The notes under the pieces are model-generated. The model did no database searches and was not told the origin of the DNA. It was given only the letters and a program-made list of their open reading frames with translations. Positions 1 through 9,596 of a stretch of DNA of 64,000 bases are shown piece after piece. Location: NCBI RefSeq assembly GCF_030816115.1, contig NZ_JAUSXQ010000001.1:3825001-3889000 (forward strand), in the 5' to 3' direction. The stretch is from Chryseobacterium sp. W4I1. GTDB lineage: Bacteria; Bacteroidota; Bacteroidia; Flavobacteriales; Weeksellaceae. Within the stretch, counting starts at the first letter, position 1. Every line of letters starts with the position of its first letter. The translations under genes and the position numbers were made by a program.

Positions 1-349
1 TTTTGGGTGCGGAGGCGACAGAGATCACTCCAAAAGACCTGAAATGGGAAATATTGCTACCAAAAAATCGACATTAGCAATTATCACATCAGACAATCCG
101 AGAACAGAAGATCCTGCACAGATCATCAAGGAAATTGAATCAGGCGTTGAACCTCAGAATTTCAGCAAATACACTTCAATTCCGGATAGAAAAGAAGCTA
201 TAAAAATGGCGATTAAATTCGCAGAACCAAAAGATATAGTGTTAGTAGCTGGAAAAGGCCACGAAACCTATCAGGACATTAATGGTGTAAAACATCATTT
301 TGACGACAAGGAAACGATCAACGAACTTTGGAAGTTAATGAGTAAATAA
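1..349 (+). CDS. murE: UDP-N-acetylmuramoyl-tripeptide synthetase MurE, C-terminal part
   Basis: This is the 3' end of murE, whose product adds the diamino acid to UDP-MurNAc-L-Ala-D-Glu in the cytoplasm during peptidoglycan precursor synthesis. The reading frame is open from base 2, and the ATG at 44 is internal. The translated start FGCGGDRDHSKRPEMGNIA is the conserved Mur-ligase segment before the C-terminal domain. DNPRTEDP follows, which in MurE contacts the diamino acid (the DNPR form is typical of meso-diaminopimelate enzymes), then VAGKGHETYQ near the end. About 115 residues are visible of a protein usually near 490. The gene runs into mraY with a 9 bp gap, which fits a dcw operon. 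The identification is firm; only the length is unknown. Confidence 0.95.
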   Translation, partial: FGCGGDRDHSKRPEMGNIATKKSTLAIITSDNPRTEDPAQIIKEIESGVEPQNFSKYTSIPDRKEAIKMAIKFAEPKDIVLVAGKGHETYQDINGVKHHFDDKETINELWKLMSK

Positions 350-358
350 AAAAAGGAC

Positions 359-1600
359 ATGCTATACTATCTATACGAATATCTTACAAGCCAGGGAATC
401 CACATACCGGGATTGGGAATGCTTAAATACATTTCTTTCCGTGCCGGAATAGCTGTGCTGTTCTCTCTTGTCATTGCCCTTGTGTATGGAAAAAGGATCA
501 TCAATTACCTGAGAACAAAACAGATGGGCGAATTGGTACGTGACCTTGGATTAGACGGGCAAAAGCAGAAAGAAGGAACTCCTACTATGGGAGGGCTTAT
601 TATTATCATAGCCACCATCATTCCGGTTCTTCTCTTTACCAGAATTACCAATGTTTATATTGTTCTGCTGCTGGTTTCCATGGTGTGGATGGGGGCTATA
701 GGTTTCGTAGATGATTATTTGAAGAAAGTAAAGAAAAATAAAGACGGTCTGAGCGGAAAATTTAAAATTGTAGGCCAGGTGGGATTAGGGCTAATTGTCG
801 GAATTACAATGTATTTCCATCCAGACATTACCGTGAAAAGAAAATATGCAGATGCAAAAGTAGTGAACAGAAACAATGTAGAGCAGAATTTTATGCCTAC
901 AGAAAAAATCACCGTTTCTACCGTTCCTTTTGCTAAAAACAATGAATTTGATTATAGTGGAATTCTGTTCTGGATGAATGATAAAGATGCTCATGAATGG
1001 GCATGGATTGTCTTTATTCCAATTGTTATTTTTATCGTGACTGCCGTATCAAACGGAGCCAATATCACAGATGGAATTGATGGACTTGCCGCAGGAACCA
1101 GCGTAGTCATACTGCTTACCCTTGCCTTGTTTGCTTACCTCTCCGGGAACATCATCTTTGCAGACTACCTCAATATTATGTTTCTCCCGAATATGGGTGA
1201 AACCACCATTTTTGCGGTAGCCATGGTAGGTGCCGTGATCGGTTTCTTTTGGTATAATACATACCCTGCACAGGTTTTTATGGGCGATACAGGAAGCCTG
1301 ATGCTTGGAGGAGTGATTGCCGTTTTAGCAATTATTTTGAGAAAAGAACTCCTGATTCCCGTTTTATGCGGAATCTTCCTGATTGAAAACGTATCTGTTA
1401 TGCTTCAGGTTATTGTTTTCAAATACAGAAAAAGAAAATATGGGCTGGAATATGCTCAGAATAATAGATTTTTTAGAATGTCACCATTACACCACCATTA
1501 TCAGAAAGGAGGATTTCACGAAAGTAAGATCGTAAACAGAATGATTATCATCGGGGTAATGATGGCCATAATATGCCTGATCACATTAAAAATGAGATAG
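359..1600 (+). CDS. mraY: Phospho-N-acetylmuramoyl-pentapeptide transferase MraY
   Basis: This integral membrane enzyme transfers phospho-MurNAc-pentapeptide to undecaprenyl phosphate to make lipid I. Visible motifs are GFVDDYLKK near residue 114 (catalytic Asp pair), [10 protein letters not shown] near 231 (third catalytic Asp region) and the HHHYQKGG histidine loop near 378. About ten hydrophobic helices are seen. At 413 residues it is about 50 longer than the E. coli-type enzyme. The extra sequence is a hydrophilic insertion around residues 155-210, as I expect for Bacteroidota MraY. It sits between murE and murD as expected in a dcw cluster. Confidence 0.96.
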   Translation: MLYYLYEYLTSQGIHIPGLGMLKYISFRAGIAVLFSLVIALVYGKRIINYLRTKQMGELVRDLGLDGQKQKEGTPTMGGLIIIIATIIPVLLFTRITNVYIVLLLVSMVWMGAIGFVDDYLKKVKKNKDGLSGKFKIVGQVGLGLIVGITMYFHPDITVKRKYADAKVVNRNNVEQNFMPTEKITVSTVPFAKNNEFDYSGILFWMNDKDAHEWAWIVFIPIVIFIVTAVSNGANITDGIDGLAAGTSVVILLTLALFAYLSGNIIFADYLNIMFLPNMGETTIFAVAMVGAVIGFFWYNTYPAQVFMGDTGSLMLGGVIAVLAIILRKELLIPVLCGIFLIENVSVMLQVIVFKYRKRKYGLEYAQNNRFFRMSPLHHHYQKGGFHESKIVNRMIIIGVMMAIICLITLKMR

Positions 1601-1686
1601 AAATTTTGTGTAAAGTATGACGTGTTAATACAAATCCAAATTACATTAATACAATACTACATTATACATTTTACAAAAGAATAAAT

Positions 1687-3012
1687 ATGGAAATAGTTGT
1701 TTTAGGAGGTGGAGAGAGCGGATGCGGAGCTGCTTATTTAGCGAAAAAACAAGGTCTGGAAGTTTTTCTTTCAGACAAAGGTGCTATTAAGGATAACTAT
1801 AAGCAGTTTTTAGCCGAAAATGAAATTGAATTTGAAGAAGGAAACCACAACGAAGAAAGAATTTTAAATGCAGACTGGATTGTAAAAAGCCCAGGAATTC
1901 CCAAAAAGGCAGAAATCATCCATAAAATTCATGATAAAGGAATAAGACTTTCCTCTGAAATTGAATTTGCCTCAGAATTTACCGATGCCAAAATCATCGC
2001 TATCACAGGAAGCAACGGAAAAACAACCACCACTTCCCTGATCTACTATATTCTGAAAAACGACGGATTAAATGTAGGGCTAGGCGGAAACATAGGATAC
2101 AGCTTTGCCAAACAGGTAGCTGATGAAAACCATGAGTATTATGTACTGGAGGTAAGTTCTTTCCAACTGGATGATATTCAGAATTTCAGACCTTATATTT
2201 CTCTATTGCTGAATCTGTCTCAAGATCACTTAGATCAATACAACTACAATTATGAAGAATATGCTTTAGCTAAATTCAGAATTGCTGAGAACCAGGAAAA
2301 TGATAATTTCTTCATCTACAATAAGGATGATGAAATGAGTAAAAATATCCTTGAGAAGCTGGAAATAAAAGCTAAAATGATTCCCTTCTCTACAAAAGAA
2401 AAACTGTCGGAAGGTGGTTTCATTGATGACGATCAGATTATAGTAAAAATGAAAGATGAGTTTTCCATGAAGGTTGATAAACTTTCTCTTCTGGGAAATC
2501 ATAATGTTGCCAACAGCTTAGCCGCTTCAATAGCAGGTAAAATACTGGAAATCAACAACGAAAGCATCAGAAACTCATTAATGACGTTCCAGGCGGTAGA
2601 GCATAGGCTTGAATTCGTGACAGAAATCAATGGTGTAAAATACATCAACGACAGTAAGGCAACCAATGTAAATGCCACTTACTACGCTTTAGAAAGCATG
2701 AAAACTCCAACGGTTTGGCTCGTAGGGGGACTAGATAAAGGAAACGATTACTCAGAAATTGAAGAGCTCGTTAAAAGAAAAGTAAAAGCCATTGTGTGCT
2801 TAGGAATAGACAATATCAAGATCATAGACTTCTTTAGAGACAAAAAAGAATTCATCTATGACACTTCAAGTATGGAAGAAGCCGTGAAAATATCAAAATC
2901 ACTGGCCAAAAGCGGAGATACCGTTTTACTTTCCCCATGCTGCGCGAGTTTTGACCTTTTCAAAAGCTATGAAGACAGAGGAAAACAGTTTAAAGAGCAA
3001 GTATTAAAGTAA
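1687..3012 (+). CDS. murD: UDP-N-acetylmuramoyl-L-alanine--D-glutamate ligase MurD
   Basis: This cytoplasmic ligase adds D-glutamate to UDP-MurNAc-L-Ala using ATP. An N-terminal Rossmann-like GGGESGCGAA segment is followed by the ATP-binding loop ITGSNGKTTTT near residue 110, the EVSSFQLDD region, the NHNVANSLAA stretch of the central domain, the EHRLEFV and NDSKATN motifs, and a C-terminal LSPCCASFDLF motif. The 441 residues match the family's usual length (about 440). The spacer before it (1601-1686) carries copies of the short TACATTTTACAA and TACATTAATACAA sequences that recur in this cluster. Confidence 0.97.
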   Translation: MEIVVLGGGESGCGAAYLAKKQGLEVFLSDKGAIKDNYKQFLAENEIEFEEGNHNEERILNADWIVKSPGIPKKAEIIHKIHDKGIRLSSEIEFASEFTDAKIIAITGSNGKTTTTSLIYYILKNDGLNVGLGGNIGYSFAKQVADENHEYYVLEVSSFQLDDIQNFRPYISLLLNLSQDHLDQYNYNYEEYALAKFRIAENQENDNFFIYNKDDEMSKNILEKLEIKAKMIPFSTKEKLSEGGFIDDDQIIVKMKDEFSMKVDKLSLLGNHNVANSLAASIAGKILEINNESIRNSLMTFQAVEHRLEFVTEINGVKYINDSKATNVNATYYALESMKTPTVWLVGGLDKGNDYSEIEELVKRKVKAIVCLGIDNIKIIDFFRDKKEFIYDTSSMEEAVKISKSLAKSGDTVLLSPCCASFDLFKSYEDRGKQFKEQVLK

Positions 3013-3085
3013 ATGTAAAAAGTAGGAAAGTATGATGATTCAACTCATGAATACATTTTACATCAATACATGAATACAAAAAAAT

Positions 3086-4324
3086 ATGGACGAACAGAAT
3101 ACAGAAAGCAGAATTGAACTTCTAAAGGGTGATAAAGTACTTTGGATGGTCATCCTTGTGATCTCCATTTTCTCTATTTTCCCCGTATATTCTGCAAGTT
3201 CAAACCTGGAATATATTGTCAATAACGGGACCACAACAGGTCACGTGATCAAGCATATGTTCTTTGTAGTCTTAGGTCTCGTCATTATGAGAGTCGTTGG
3301 AATGGTGAAATACGAATACATTGGAAAGCTCAGCAGCATTCTGCTCGGCTTAATGATTGTTCTCCTTGTTGTTACTATGTTTACAGGTCAGACCATTGAC
3401 GGAGCCAGTGCTTCAAGATGGTTAAAAATTCCGGGAACACCCATTTCATTCCAGCCATCCTCTTTTGCCTTTTTAATGCTCGTTATTTATCTCTGCAGAT
3501 ATCTCACCAAGAAAATAACAAGAGAAAGACTTCCGATAGAGAATATTATGTACATTTTCGGACCTATCCTATTGGTATTTGTATTGGTAGCAAAAGATAA
3601 CGGGTCTACCGCATTGATGATCCTGATGGTTTCCGTAATTGTCCTGATCATAGGACAGCTTCATTGGAAATACATTGCAGGATTTATTTCTTCCTCATTT
3701 GTAGCCATTATTCTGTTTCTCATTATTGCGTTAAATACCAATCTGATCGGTGGAAACCGTGTTCATACATGGATGAGCCGTGTCGAAACATTTACTTCCA
3801 GCAAAGCAAAAACAACCGATGTAGATGATGAAAGTGTAAAAGCTAAAAACTATCAGGTAATGCAGGCCAAGGCAGCCATCGTTCATGGTGGAATTACCGG
3901 AATGGGACCCGGGAAAAGTGCATTAAAACAAATGCTTCCACAGTCTGCCTCCGACTTTATTTTCGCAGTGATTGTAGAAGAATATGGGTTGATAGGAGCA
4001 GCTTTCCTAATATGTCTGTATCTGATTATGATGATCCGGATCGTAATGATCGCCAGCAAAATGCCCGCATTTTTCGGGTCACTGCTCGTGCTCAGTCTCG
4101 GGGTGATGATTTTCATTCAGCTTGCAGTGAATATTGCAGTAGCTGTCAATTTGATTCCGGTAACAGGACAGCCGTTGCCACTCATAAGTTATGGCGGAAC
4201 CTCCATGCTGGTTACTTACCTCCAGCTTGGAATTATTTTAAATATAAGCTCAAGAATACAGATATACGATGAAGAAGGAATGGGCAAAAAACAAAGTGTA
4301 GCAGAAATTAATGATATAGCATAA
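3086..4324 (+). CDS. ftsW: Cell division peptidoglycan glycosyltransferase FtsW (SEDS family)
   Basis: This is a polytopic SEDS-family glycosyltransferase that polymerises septal peptidoglycan from lipid II with its class B PBP partner. About ten hydrophobic segments are visible. SEDS hallmarks include GASASRWLKIPG, the KAKNYQVMQAKAAIVHGG stretch before GMGPGKSALKQ, and the C-terminal GQPLPLISYGGTSML motif. The 412 residues agree with the family. Its place between murD and murG identifies it as FtsW rather than RodA. A stop and a spacer with inverted repeats separate it from murD. Confidence 0.94.
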   Translation: MDEQNTESRIELLKGDKVLWMVILVISIFSIFPVYSASSNLEYIVNNGTTTGHVIKHMFFVVLGLVIMRVVGMVKYEYIGKLSSILLGLMIVLLVVTMFTGQTIDGASASRWLKIPGTPISFQPSSFAFLMLVIYLCRYLTKKITRERLPIENIMYIFGPILLVFVLVAKDNGSTALMILMVSVIVLIIGQLHWKYIAGFISSSFVAIILFLIIALNTNLIGGNRVHTWMSRVETFTSSKAKTTDVDDESVKAKNYQVMQAKAAIVHGGITGMGPGKSALKQMLPQSASDFIFAVIVEEYGLIGAAFLICLYLIMMIRIVMIASKMPAFFGSLLVLSLGVMIFIQLAVNIAVAVNLIPVTGQPLPLISYGGTSMLVTYLQLGIILNISSRIQIYDEEGMGKKQSVAEINDIA

Positions 4325-4387
4325 AAGAGTCTCAACAGGACGATTTAACAAAAGATAGGACGCAGTCCCATCAACATAAGAAAAGAA

Positions 4388-5497
4388 ATGAACAAAAAAC
4401 TAAAAGTAGTATTATCCGGCGGCGGAACAGGAGGACACATCTTCCCGGCCATCGCTATTGCAGATGAAATCAGAAAAAGATTTCCTGATACGGAATTTTT
4501 GTTCATTGGAGCCAACGGAAAAATGGAAATGGAAAAAGTTCCGCAGGCTGGCTATAAAATTGAGGGAATTGATATTGCCGGAATCGACAGAGGAAATCTT
4601 TTGTCCAATTTAGGGCTTCCTTTCAAAATTTTGAAGAGCTTATCCAAATCAAAAAGGATGATTAAAAACTTCGCTCCGGATTTTGCAATAGGAACAGGAG
4701 GTTTCGCCAGCGGGCCTGCCCTTTACGAAGCCAGTAAAATGGGGATTCCTATTTTCATTCAGGAACAGAATGCTCATGCAGGTGTTACCAATAAAATTTT
4801 AAGCAAGAAAGCTAAAGCCGTTTTCACAGCTTATCCAAAAGTAGAAGGCTTTCCTGCTGACAAAATAAAATTTCTGGGCAACCCGATCCGTGAGAATATT
4901 ATCTCCGGAATGACAGAAACCTCTTCAGCGAAAGAGAAAATGGGCCTCAATAAAGATAAGCTTACTATTCTTTCCGTAGGTGGTTCTTTAGGCTCCAGGA
5001 CATTAAACAATGCATGGAGATCTCATTTGAATGAACTTGTAAACAAAGATAATCAGCTGATCTGGCAAACAGGAAAGCTTGATTATAAAGATATTTTAGA
5101 AGAAACAAAAGATAGCGAAAACAGAAATATCCAGATCCGGGAATTTATTAAAGAAATGGAACTGGCCTACTCTGCAGCAGACATCATCGTTTCAAGAGCT
5201 GGAGCTATAGCCATTTCAGAGCTTGCAGTAGCTAAAAAACCGGTTCTTTTGGTTCCCTTCCCATTTGCGGCAGAAGACCATCAGACCAAAAACGCCATGA
5301 ATCTGGTTGAAAAAAATGCAGCCAGAATGGTAAAAGACTCTGAAATGCAGGAAAAATTCTGGAATACCCTGGAAGAAATCTGCAACAGTGAAAGTCTAAG
5401 AAATGAAATGTCTCAAAATCTGGAATATTTTGCCAAACCAAATGCCGCAAAAGAGATTGTAGATGAGATATTTAAAACTGTAAAAAGTACAGTGTAA
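4388..5497 (+). CDS. murG: UDP-GlcNAc:undecaprenyl-PP-MurNAc-pentapeptide GlcNAc transferase MurG
   Basis: This peripheral membrane GT-B glycosyltransferase converts lipid I to lipid II. The first G-loop GGGTGGHIFPA (residues 10-20), the second glycine-rich loop GGSLGSRTLN near 200, and the UDP-GlcNAc-binding region SRAGAIAISELA followed by PFPFAAEDHQTKNA are all present. The 369 residues are typical. The stop codon lies inside a perfect 11 bp inverted repeat arm (5493-5503). Confidence 0.97.
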   Translation: MNKKLKVVLSGGGTGGHIFPAIAIADEIRKRFPDTEFLFIGANGKMEMEKVPQAGYKIEGIDIAGIDRGNLLSNLGLPFKILKSLSKSKRMIKNFAPDFAIGTGGFASGPALYEASKMGIPIFIQEQNAHAGVTNKILSKKAKAVFTAYPKVEGFPADKIKFLGNPIRENIISGMTETSSAKEKMGLNKDKLTILSVGGSLGSRTLNNAWRSHLNELVNKDNQLIWQTGKLDYKDILEETKDSENRNIQIREFIKEMELAYSAADIIVSRAGAIAISELAVAKKPVLLVPFPFAAEDHQTKNAMNLVEKNAARMVKDSEMQEKFWNTLEEICNSESLRNEMSQNLEYFAKPNAAKEIVDEIFKTVKSTV

Positions 5498-5535
5498 AAT
5501 GTAACAACAACCCAGAAACATGAATACATTTTACA
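5493..5535. repeat. Inverted repeat spanning the murG stop codon and the murG-murC spacer
   Basis: TGTAAAATGTA at 5493-5503 is perfectly complementary to TACATTTTACA at 5525-5535, with a 21 bp loop. The left arm includes the murG stop codon. Similar TACATTTTACA sequences stand in the murD-ftsW and mraY-murD spacers. No T-run follows, so this looks like an mRNA processing or stability hairpin, or a dispersed repeat, rather than a terminator. Confidence 0.7.
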
Positions 5536-5556
5536 ATATACATTAATACAAAAAGA

Positions 5557-6930
5557 ATGAACATATTAGAAACATATCAAAATTATTACTTCGTTGGAAT
5601 CGGAGGTATCGGGATGAGCGCCTTGGCGCGCTACTTCCATGCTTCAGGCAAAAATGTTTTAGGCTACGATAAAACCAACACCAAACTCACTCAACAACTG
5701 ATAATTGAGGGAATTGATATTGTTTTTGAAGATGTACTTGACGAAAAAATAACTTCGCTTCAGAAAGGAGAAACTTTGGTAATCTACACTCCTGCTATTA
5801 AAAAACTGGGAATTTTAGATTATTTTAATGAAAATCAATTTGAAGTTTTAAAGCGGGCAAAAGTTTTAGGTTTAATTACAGAAAATACAGACTGTATCGC
5901 AGTTGCAGGAACCCATGGAAAAACAACAACTTCTACCTTGGTTTCTCACCTGTGCAAAGAAGCCAATCTTCCGTTTTCATGCTTTTTAGGAGGTATTTCT
6001 GAAAATTTTAAGTCGAACTTCCTGTTTAACGGGACAAAATATTCTGTCGTAGAAGCAGATGAATATGACAGAAGCTTCCTGAGCCTTTCTCCGGACTGGG
6101 CTGTGGTAACTTCAACGGATGCAGACCATCTGGATATTTATGGGGACAAAAGCCATATTGAAGAAGGATTCAAACAGTTTGCAGCACTTGTGCCGGATGA
6201 CAAACAGCTGTTTGTAAGAAAAGGTCTGGATATTGGCAGGAATCATAAAACATATGCAGTCAATGAAGAAGCAGATTACTATTCAGACAACCTGCGTATG
6301 GATCACGATAAGATCTATTTTGATTTCCATACCCCTTCCGAAACGGTAAAAGATTTTGTATGGGAAATTCCGGGAATCCATAATGTAGAAAATGCTACAG
6401 CTGCATTGGCTATTCTGCACAATTTAGGCGTAGATTTTGAAACCCTGAAAAAGGCTATTGCAAATTTTAAAGGAATTAAAAGAAGATATACCAAACATAT
6501 TTATCCAAACGGTAAAATTTATATCGATGATTATGCGCACCACCCGACAGAAATCAATGCCGTACTAAGCTCTATCAGAACATTTTACCCCGATAAAAAA
6601 TTATTGGTGATCTTTCAGCCACATCTTTTCAGCAGAACAAGAGATTTCGCTGACGGATTTGCTGAAAGTTTAGATAAAGCAGATGAGCTAATCCTTCTCG
6701 ACATTTACCCTGCAAGAGAGCTTCAGGAAAATTTTGAAGGAATAACATCCGGCTGGTTATTGGAAAAAGTGAATTTAGATAAAAAAGAAAAATCGGATCT
6801 GTCCGGTGCTTTTGAAAAAATAAAAGAAAAAGATTTTGACATCCTTCTCACCGTAGGCGCAGGAAATATAGATACCCTGTATGACCCTATTTGCGAATGG
6901 ATAAATTCTTCTGTACAAAGTAAAATGTAA
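5557..6930 (+). CDS. murC: UDP-N-acetylmuramate--L-alanine ligase MurC
   Basis: This ligase adds the first L-alanine to UDP-MurNAc in the cytoplasm. The N-terminal nucleotide-binding GIGGIGMSALAR, the ATP P-loop AGTHGKTTTST near residue 120, the VVEADEYDRSFL motif, the PGIHNVENATAA stretch, and the C-terminal DDYAHHPTEI and FQPHLFSRTRDF motifs are all visible. The 457 residues match the family. It lies between murG and ftsQ as usual in dcw clusters. Confidence 0.97.
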   Translation: MNILETYQNYYFVGIGGIGMSALARYFHASGKNVLGYDKTNTKLTQQLIIEGIDIVFEDVLDEKITSLQKGETLVIYTPAIKKLGILDYFNENQFEVLKRAKVLGLITENTDCIAVAGTHGKTTTSTLVSHLCKEANLPFSCFLGGISENFKSNFLFNGTKYSVVEADEYDRSFLSLSPDWAVVTSTDADHLDIYGDKSHIEEGFKQFAALVPDDKQLFVRKGLDIGRNHKTYAVNEEADYYSDNLRMDHDKIYFDFHTPSETVKDFVWEIPGIHNVENATAALAILHNLGVDFETLKKAIANFKGIKRRYTKHIYPNGKIYIDDYAHHPTEINAVLSSIRTFYPDKKLLVIFQPHLFSRTRDFADGFAESLDKADELILLDIYPARELQENFEGITSGWLLEKVNLDKKEKSDLSGAFEKIKEKDFDILLTVGAGNIDTLYDPICEWINSSVQSKM

Positions 6931-7003
6931 AAAGGACAATGCACAGAGATCATTTAATAAAGTAACTAATTAGAATACAATAGTACACTGTACTTTTTAC
7001 ATT
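6924..7003. repeat. Inverted repeat in the murC-ftsQ spacer
   Basis: AATGTAAAAAG at 6924-6934, overlapping the murC stop, pairs perfectly with CTTTTTACATT at 6993-7003, 11 bp before the ftsQ start. GTAC/GTAC extensions add partial pairing. It has the same design as the other dcw spacers: an arm over the upstream stop codon and an arm just before the next gene. Confidence 0.65.
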
Positions 7004-7014
7004 GTACAAAATAT

Positions 7015-8004
7015 ATGAAAAATAAATACAGAATATTAAAAATTACTGTCACAGTGATCATCCTTGGATTACTGCTGAGTTTCTCATTGAAGAGATTCAG
7101 CGGCCAGAAGATCACGGACAATAAGATTTCTGTAAAAATGAATGAAAAAACACCCGTATACTTTGTTGATGAAAAAGACATCCGGGAAATTGTAAAAAAA
7201 GAAAACCCTTCCGGAAAGGTAGGAGATCTGAATATTCCTGTGCTTGAAAAAAAGATCAATTCCCTTCCCGCAGTTGACAGTGCCAATGTTTATCTGAACC
7301 TTAACGGAAAACTCTATCTGGATATCAAACAGAGAGTCCCGGTTTTCAGACTTAATAAAGATGGAAGAGACTTTTATGTAGATCAGAAAGGCACTGAATT
7401 CCCTACTTCAAAAACCTACTCGCATCCCTGCATGCTGGTAACCGGAAATGTGAAACCTGATGAATACAAAAAGCTGGCAGAGCTCATTGAAAAAATTGAT
7501 AAAGATGATTTCAGCAAAAAATTCTTTATCGGAATATCAAAAAGTAAAGACGATTATAATCTTCTGACAAGTGAAGGAAATTATAAAGTGGAGCTGGGAG
7601 ATCTTGACAATATTGAATTTAAAGTAAAAGGATTCAAAACTTTCGTGGAAAAATACCTGGTATTTCAGGATCCACAAAAGTACAGTATGGTTTCCATAAA
7701 ATATCAAAACCAGATTGTAACTACCTTAAATCCTTACTTTAAAGAAAACGACAGTATTCTGAAAGCTGGAAATCTGGAACTGGCAAAAGCCCCGATACTG
7801 GCGGCATCAAAAAAACCGGAAGCCATGCCTAAAACTTCAGAAACAAAAAAAACGAAAGCACCTGCAGTAAAGCCCAAGGAAAAACCAAAACCCAAAACAG
7901 CAGTCAAGCCAAAGGAAATCAGGAAAACAGAGAAAAAGCCCACGGCTACTAAGCCCAAAGCCAAGGTAAAAAATAGAATAAAAGGAGTCCAAAAGGACGA
8001 TTAG
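7015..8004 (+). CDS. ftsQ: Cell division protein FtsQ/DivIB
   Basis: This is a single-pass inner-membrane protein of the divisome. One N-terminal hydrophobic helix (about residues 8-25) is followed by a periplasmic POTRA-like segment and a beta domain with YVDQKGTEFP, which is typical of FtsQ. The tail after about residue 255 is very rich in Lys, Pro and Ala, giving 329 residues in all, longer than many homologues. The identification rests on position between murC and ftsA, topology and these weak motifs. Sequence conservation in this family is low. Confidence 0.88.
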   Translation: MKNKYRILKITVTVIILGLLLSFSLKRFSGQKITDNKISVKMNEKTPVYFVDEKDIREIVKKENPSGKVGDLNIPVLEKKINSLPAVDSANVYLNLNGKLYLDIKQRVPVFRLNKDGRDFYVDQKGTEFPTSKTYSHPCMLVTGNVKPDEYKKLAELIEKIDKDDFSKKFFIGISKSKDDYNLLTSEGNYKVELGDLDNIEFKVKGFKTFVEKYLVFQDPQKYSMVSIKYQNQIVTTLNPYFKENDSILKAGNLELAKAPILAASKKPEAMPKTSETKKTKAPAVKPKEKPKPKTAVKPKEIRKTEKKPTATKPKAKVKNRIKGVQKDD

Positions 8005-8041
8005 CATAGAGTTGGGATGAAATCCAACTGATTAAAAAAAC

Positions 8042-8054
8042 GGGACACCGTCCC
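8042..8054. repeat. Small hairpin in the ftsQ-ftsA spacer
   Basis: GGGAC-acc-GTCCC forms a short perfect stem 40 bp before ftsA. A related GGAC-gca-GTCC hairpin lies at 4358-4368 in the ftsW-murG spacer, and an AGTTGG/CCAACT stem precedes this one. No T-run follows, so it is not a terminator. Confidence 0.5.
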
Positions 8055-8093
8055 AGACATGAAAAAGTAGACAAAAAATCAAATCGACATAAA

Positions 8094-9476
8094 ATGGAAA
8101 ATCAAGAGTATTCAGTAGGTCTGGACATCGGGACAACGAAAATTGTCGCGATTGTCGGAAGGAGGAATGCACACGGGAAAATAGAAGTTCTCGGTGTTGG
8201 GAAGGCCAAAAGTCTTGGAGTTCATAAAGGTATTGTAAATAATATCTCACAAACCATTAATTCAATCAAAGCTGCTGTGTCTGAAGCACAATCCAGTGCA
8301 GGAGTGCCTATCCGTAAGGTCACGGTAGGTATCGCCGGAAAACACATCCGTTCCCTGCAGCATTCTGATTATATTATGCGTGAACATCCAGACAAATTTA
8401 TTACAGATGACGACATCGAAGCACTAAAAGATCAGGTGAAAAAACTGGTCATGCTTCCTGGTGAAGAAATTATCCATGTTCTTCCCCAGGAATATAAAGT
8501 GGATTCCGAAGGTGAAATTCAGGAACCGGTGGGAATGCATGGTAAACGTTTAGAAGCCAATTTCCACGTGGTAGTAGGACAGATGGGCAGCATCAGGAAC
8601 ATCGCAAGGTGTGTAAGAGAAGCAGGCCTGGAAATGGAAGCCCTTACCCTGGAACCGTTGGCATCTTCAGAAGCTGTATTAACTAAAGAAGAAAAAGAAG
8701 CAGGCGTTGCTATTGTAGATATAGGAGGCGGTACCACAGATATTGCCATTTTCAAAGATAATATCATCCGTCATACTTGCGTTATCCCTTACGGAGGTGG
8801 TATTATTACAGAAGATATTAAAGAAGGCTGCTCTATTATTGAAAAACATGCAGAACAGCTGAAAGTAAAATTTGGTTCTGCAGTTCCAGAACTTGAAAAA
8901 GACAGTACATTTGTTACTATTCCAGGGCTTCACGGAAGACCGGATAAAGAAATTTCCCTTAAAACTTTGGCTCAAATTATCAATGCCAGAGTGGAAGAAA
9001 TCCTGGAAATGGTCAATACAGAATTAAAAGCTTACGGAGCATTTGAGCAAAAGAAAAAGCTGATCGCGGGCATTGTCCTTACGGGAGGCGGATCCAACTT
9101 GAAGCACCTTCGTCAGCTGGCCAATTATACGACAGGTTTCGACAGCAGAATTGGTTTTGCAAATGAATATATTGCAAACGATAAGAACCAGTACCTGAAA
9201 GGCCCGGAATTTGCTACTTCAATCGGCCTGCTGATGGAGAGTTTGAAGATTCGGGACAAAAAACAGGGTGCTGAAATGGAAGAGCTGATGGAGGAAGAAA
9301 CTGCCAAAGTGGAAACCTCTGCAGCACAGATAGAAACAGTTCAGTCTGTTCAGCCGGCACCTGTAGTTCAGGAACAATCCATTGTTAATGAACAGCGGGA
9401 AAACAGAAGAGCGAAACTCACTTTTGGGCAGTCGCTTATGGAAAAAGTTAAAAAATTCTTTGAAGAAGTAGAGTAA
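8094..9476 (+). CDS. ftsA: Cell division protein FtsA
   Basis: This actin-like ATPase tethers FtsZ to the membrane. Actin-fold motifs are visible: GLDIGTTKIVAIVG (phosphate 1), VDIGGGTTDIAIF (phosphate 2) and GIVLTGGGSNLKHL (adenosine). The SHS2-type 1C domain follows the first motif. The C-terminus after a variable linker ends with a basic-amphipathic segment (LMEKVKKFFEEVE), the expected membrane-targeting helix. The 460 residues include a longer linker than E. coli FtsA (420). Confidence 0.96.
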   Translation: MENQEYSVGLDIGTTKIVAIVGRRNAHGKIEVLGVGKAKSLGVHKGIVNNISQTINSIKAAVSEAQSSAGVPIRKVTVGIAGKHIRSLQHSDYIMREHPDKFITDDDIEALKDQVKKLVMLPGEEIIHVLPQEYKVDSEGEIQEPVGMHGKRLEANFHVVVGQMGSIRNIARCVREAGLEMEALTLEPLASSEAVLTKEEKEAGVAIVDIGGGTTDIAIFKDNIIRHTCVIPYGGGIITEDIKEGCSIIEKHAEQLKVKFGSAVPELEKDSTFVTIPGLHGRPDKEISLKTLAQIINARVEEILEMVNTELKAYGAFEQKKKLIAGIVLTGGGSNLKHLRQLANYTTGFDSRIGFANEYIANDKNQYLKGPEFATSIGLLMESLKIRDKKQGAEMEELMEEETAKVETSAAQIETVQSVQPAPVVQEQSIVNEQRENRRAKLTFGQSLMEKVKKFFEEVE

Positions 9477-9500
9477 AGTATAAAATGATAGAAGATTATT

Positions 9501-9564
9501 GATAATTGATAAATAAAAAGCAAACAGCTTATTGCATGTCGCCGTTTATCACTCATCAATTATC
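9501..9564. repeat. Inverted repeat in the ftsA-ftsZ spacer
   Basis: GATAATTGAT at 9501-9510 is the perfect complement of ATCAATTATC at 9555-9564, with extra imperfect pairing on both sides (repeated TCATCAA and TGATAA words). It belongs to the series of palindromic spacers in this dcw cluster, with a different core sequence. Confidence 0.55.
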
Positions 9565-9596
9565 ATTCATCAACCATCAATTTAAAAAGCATAGTT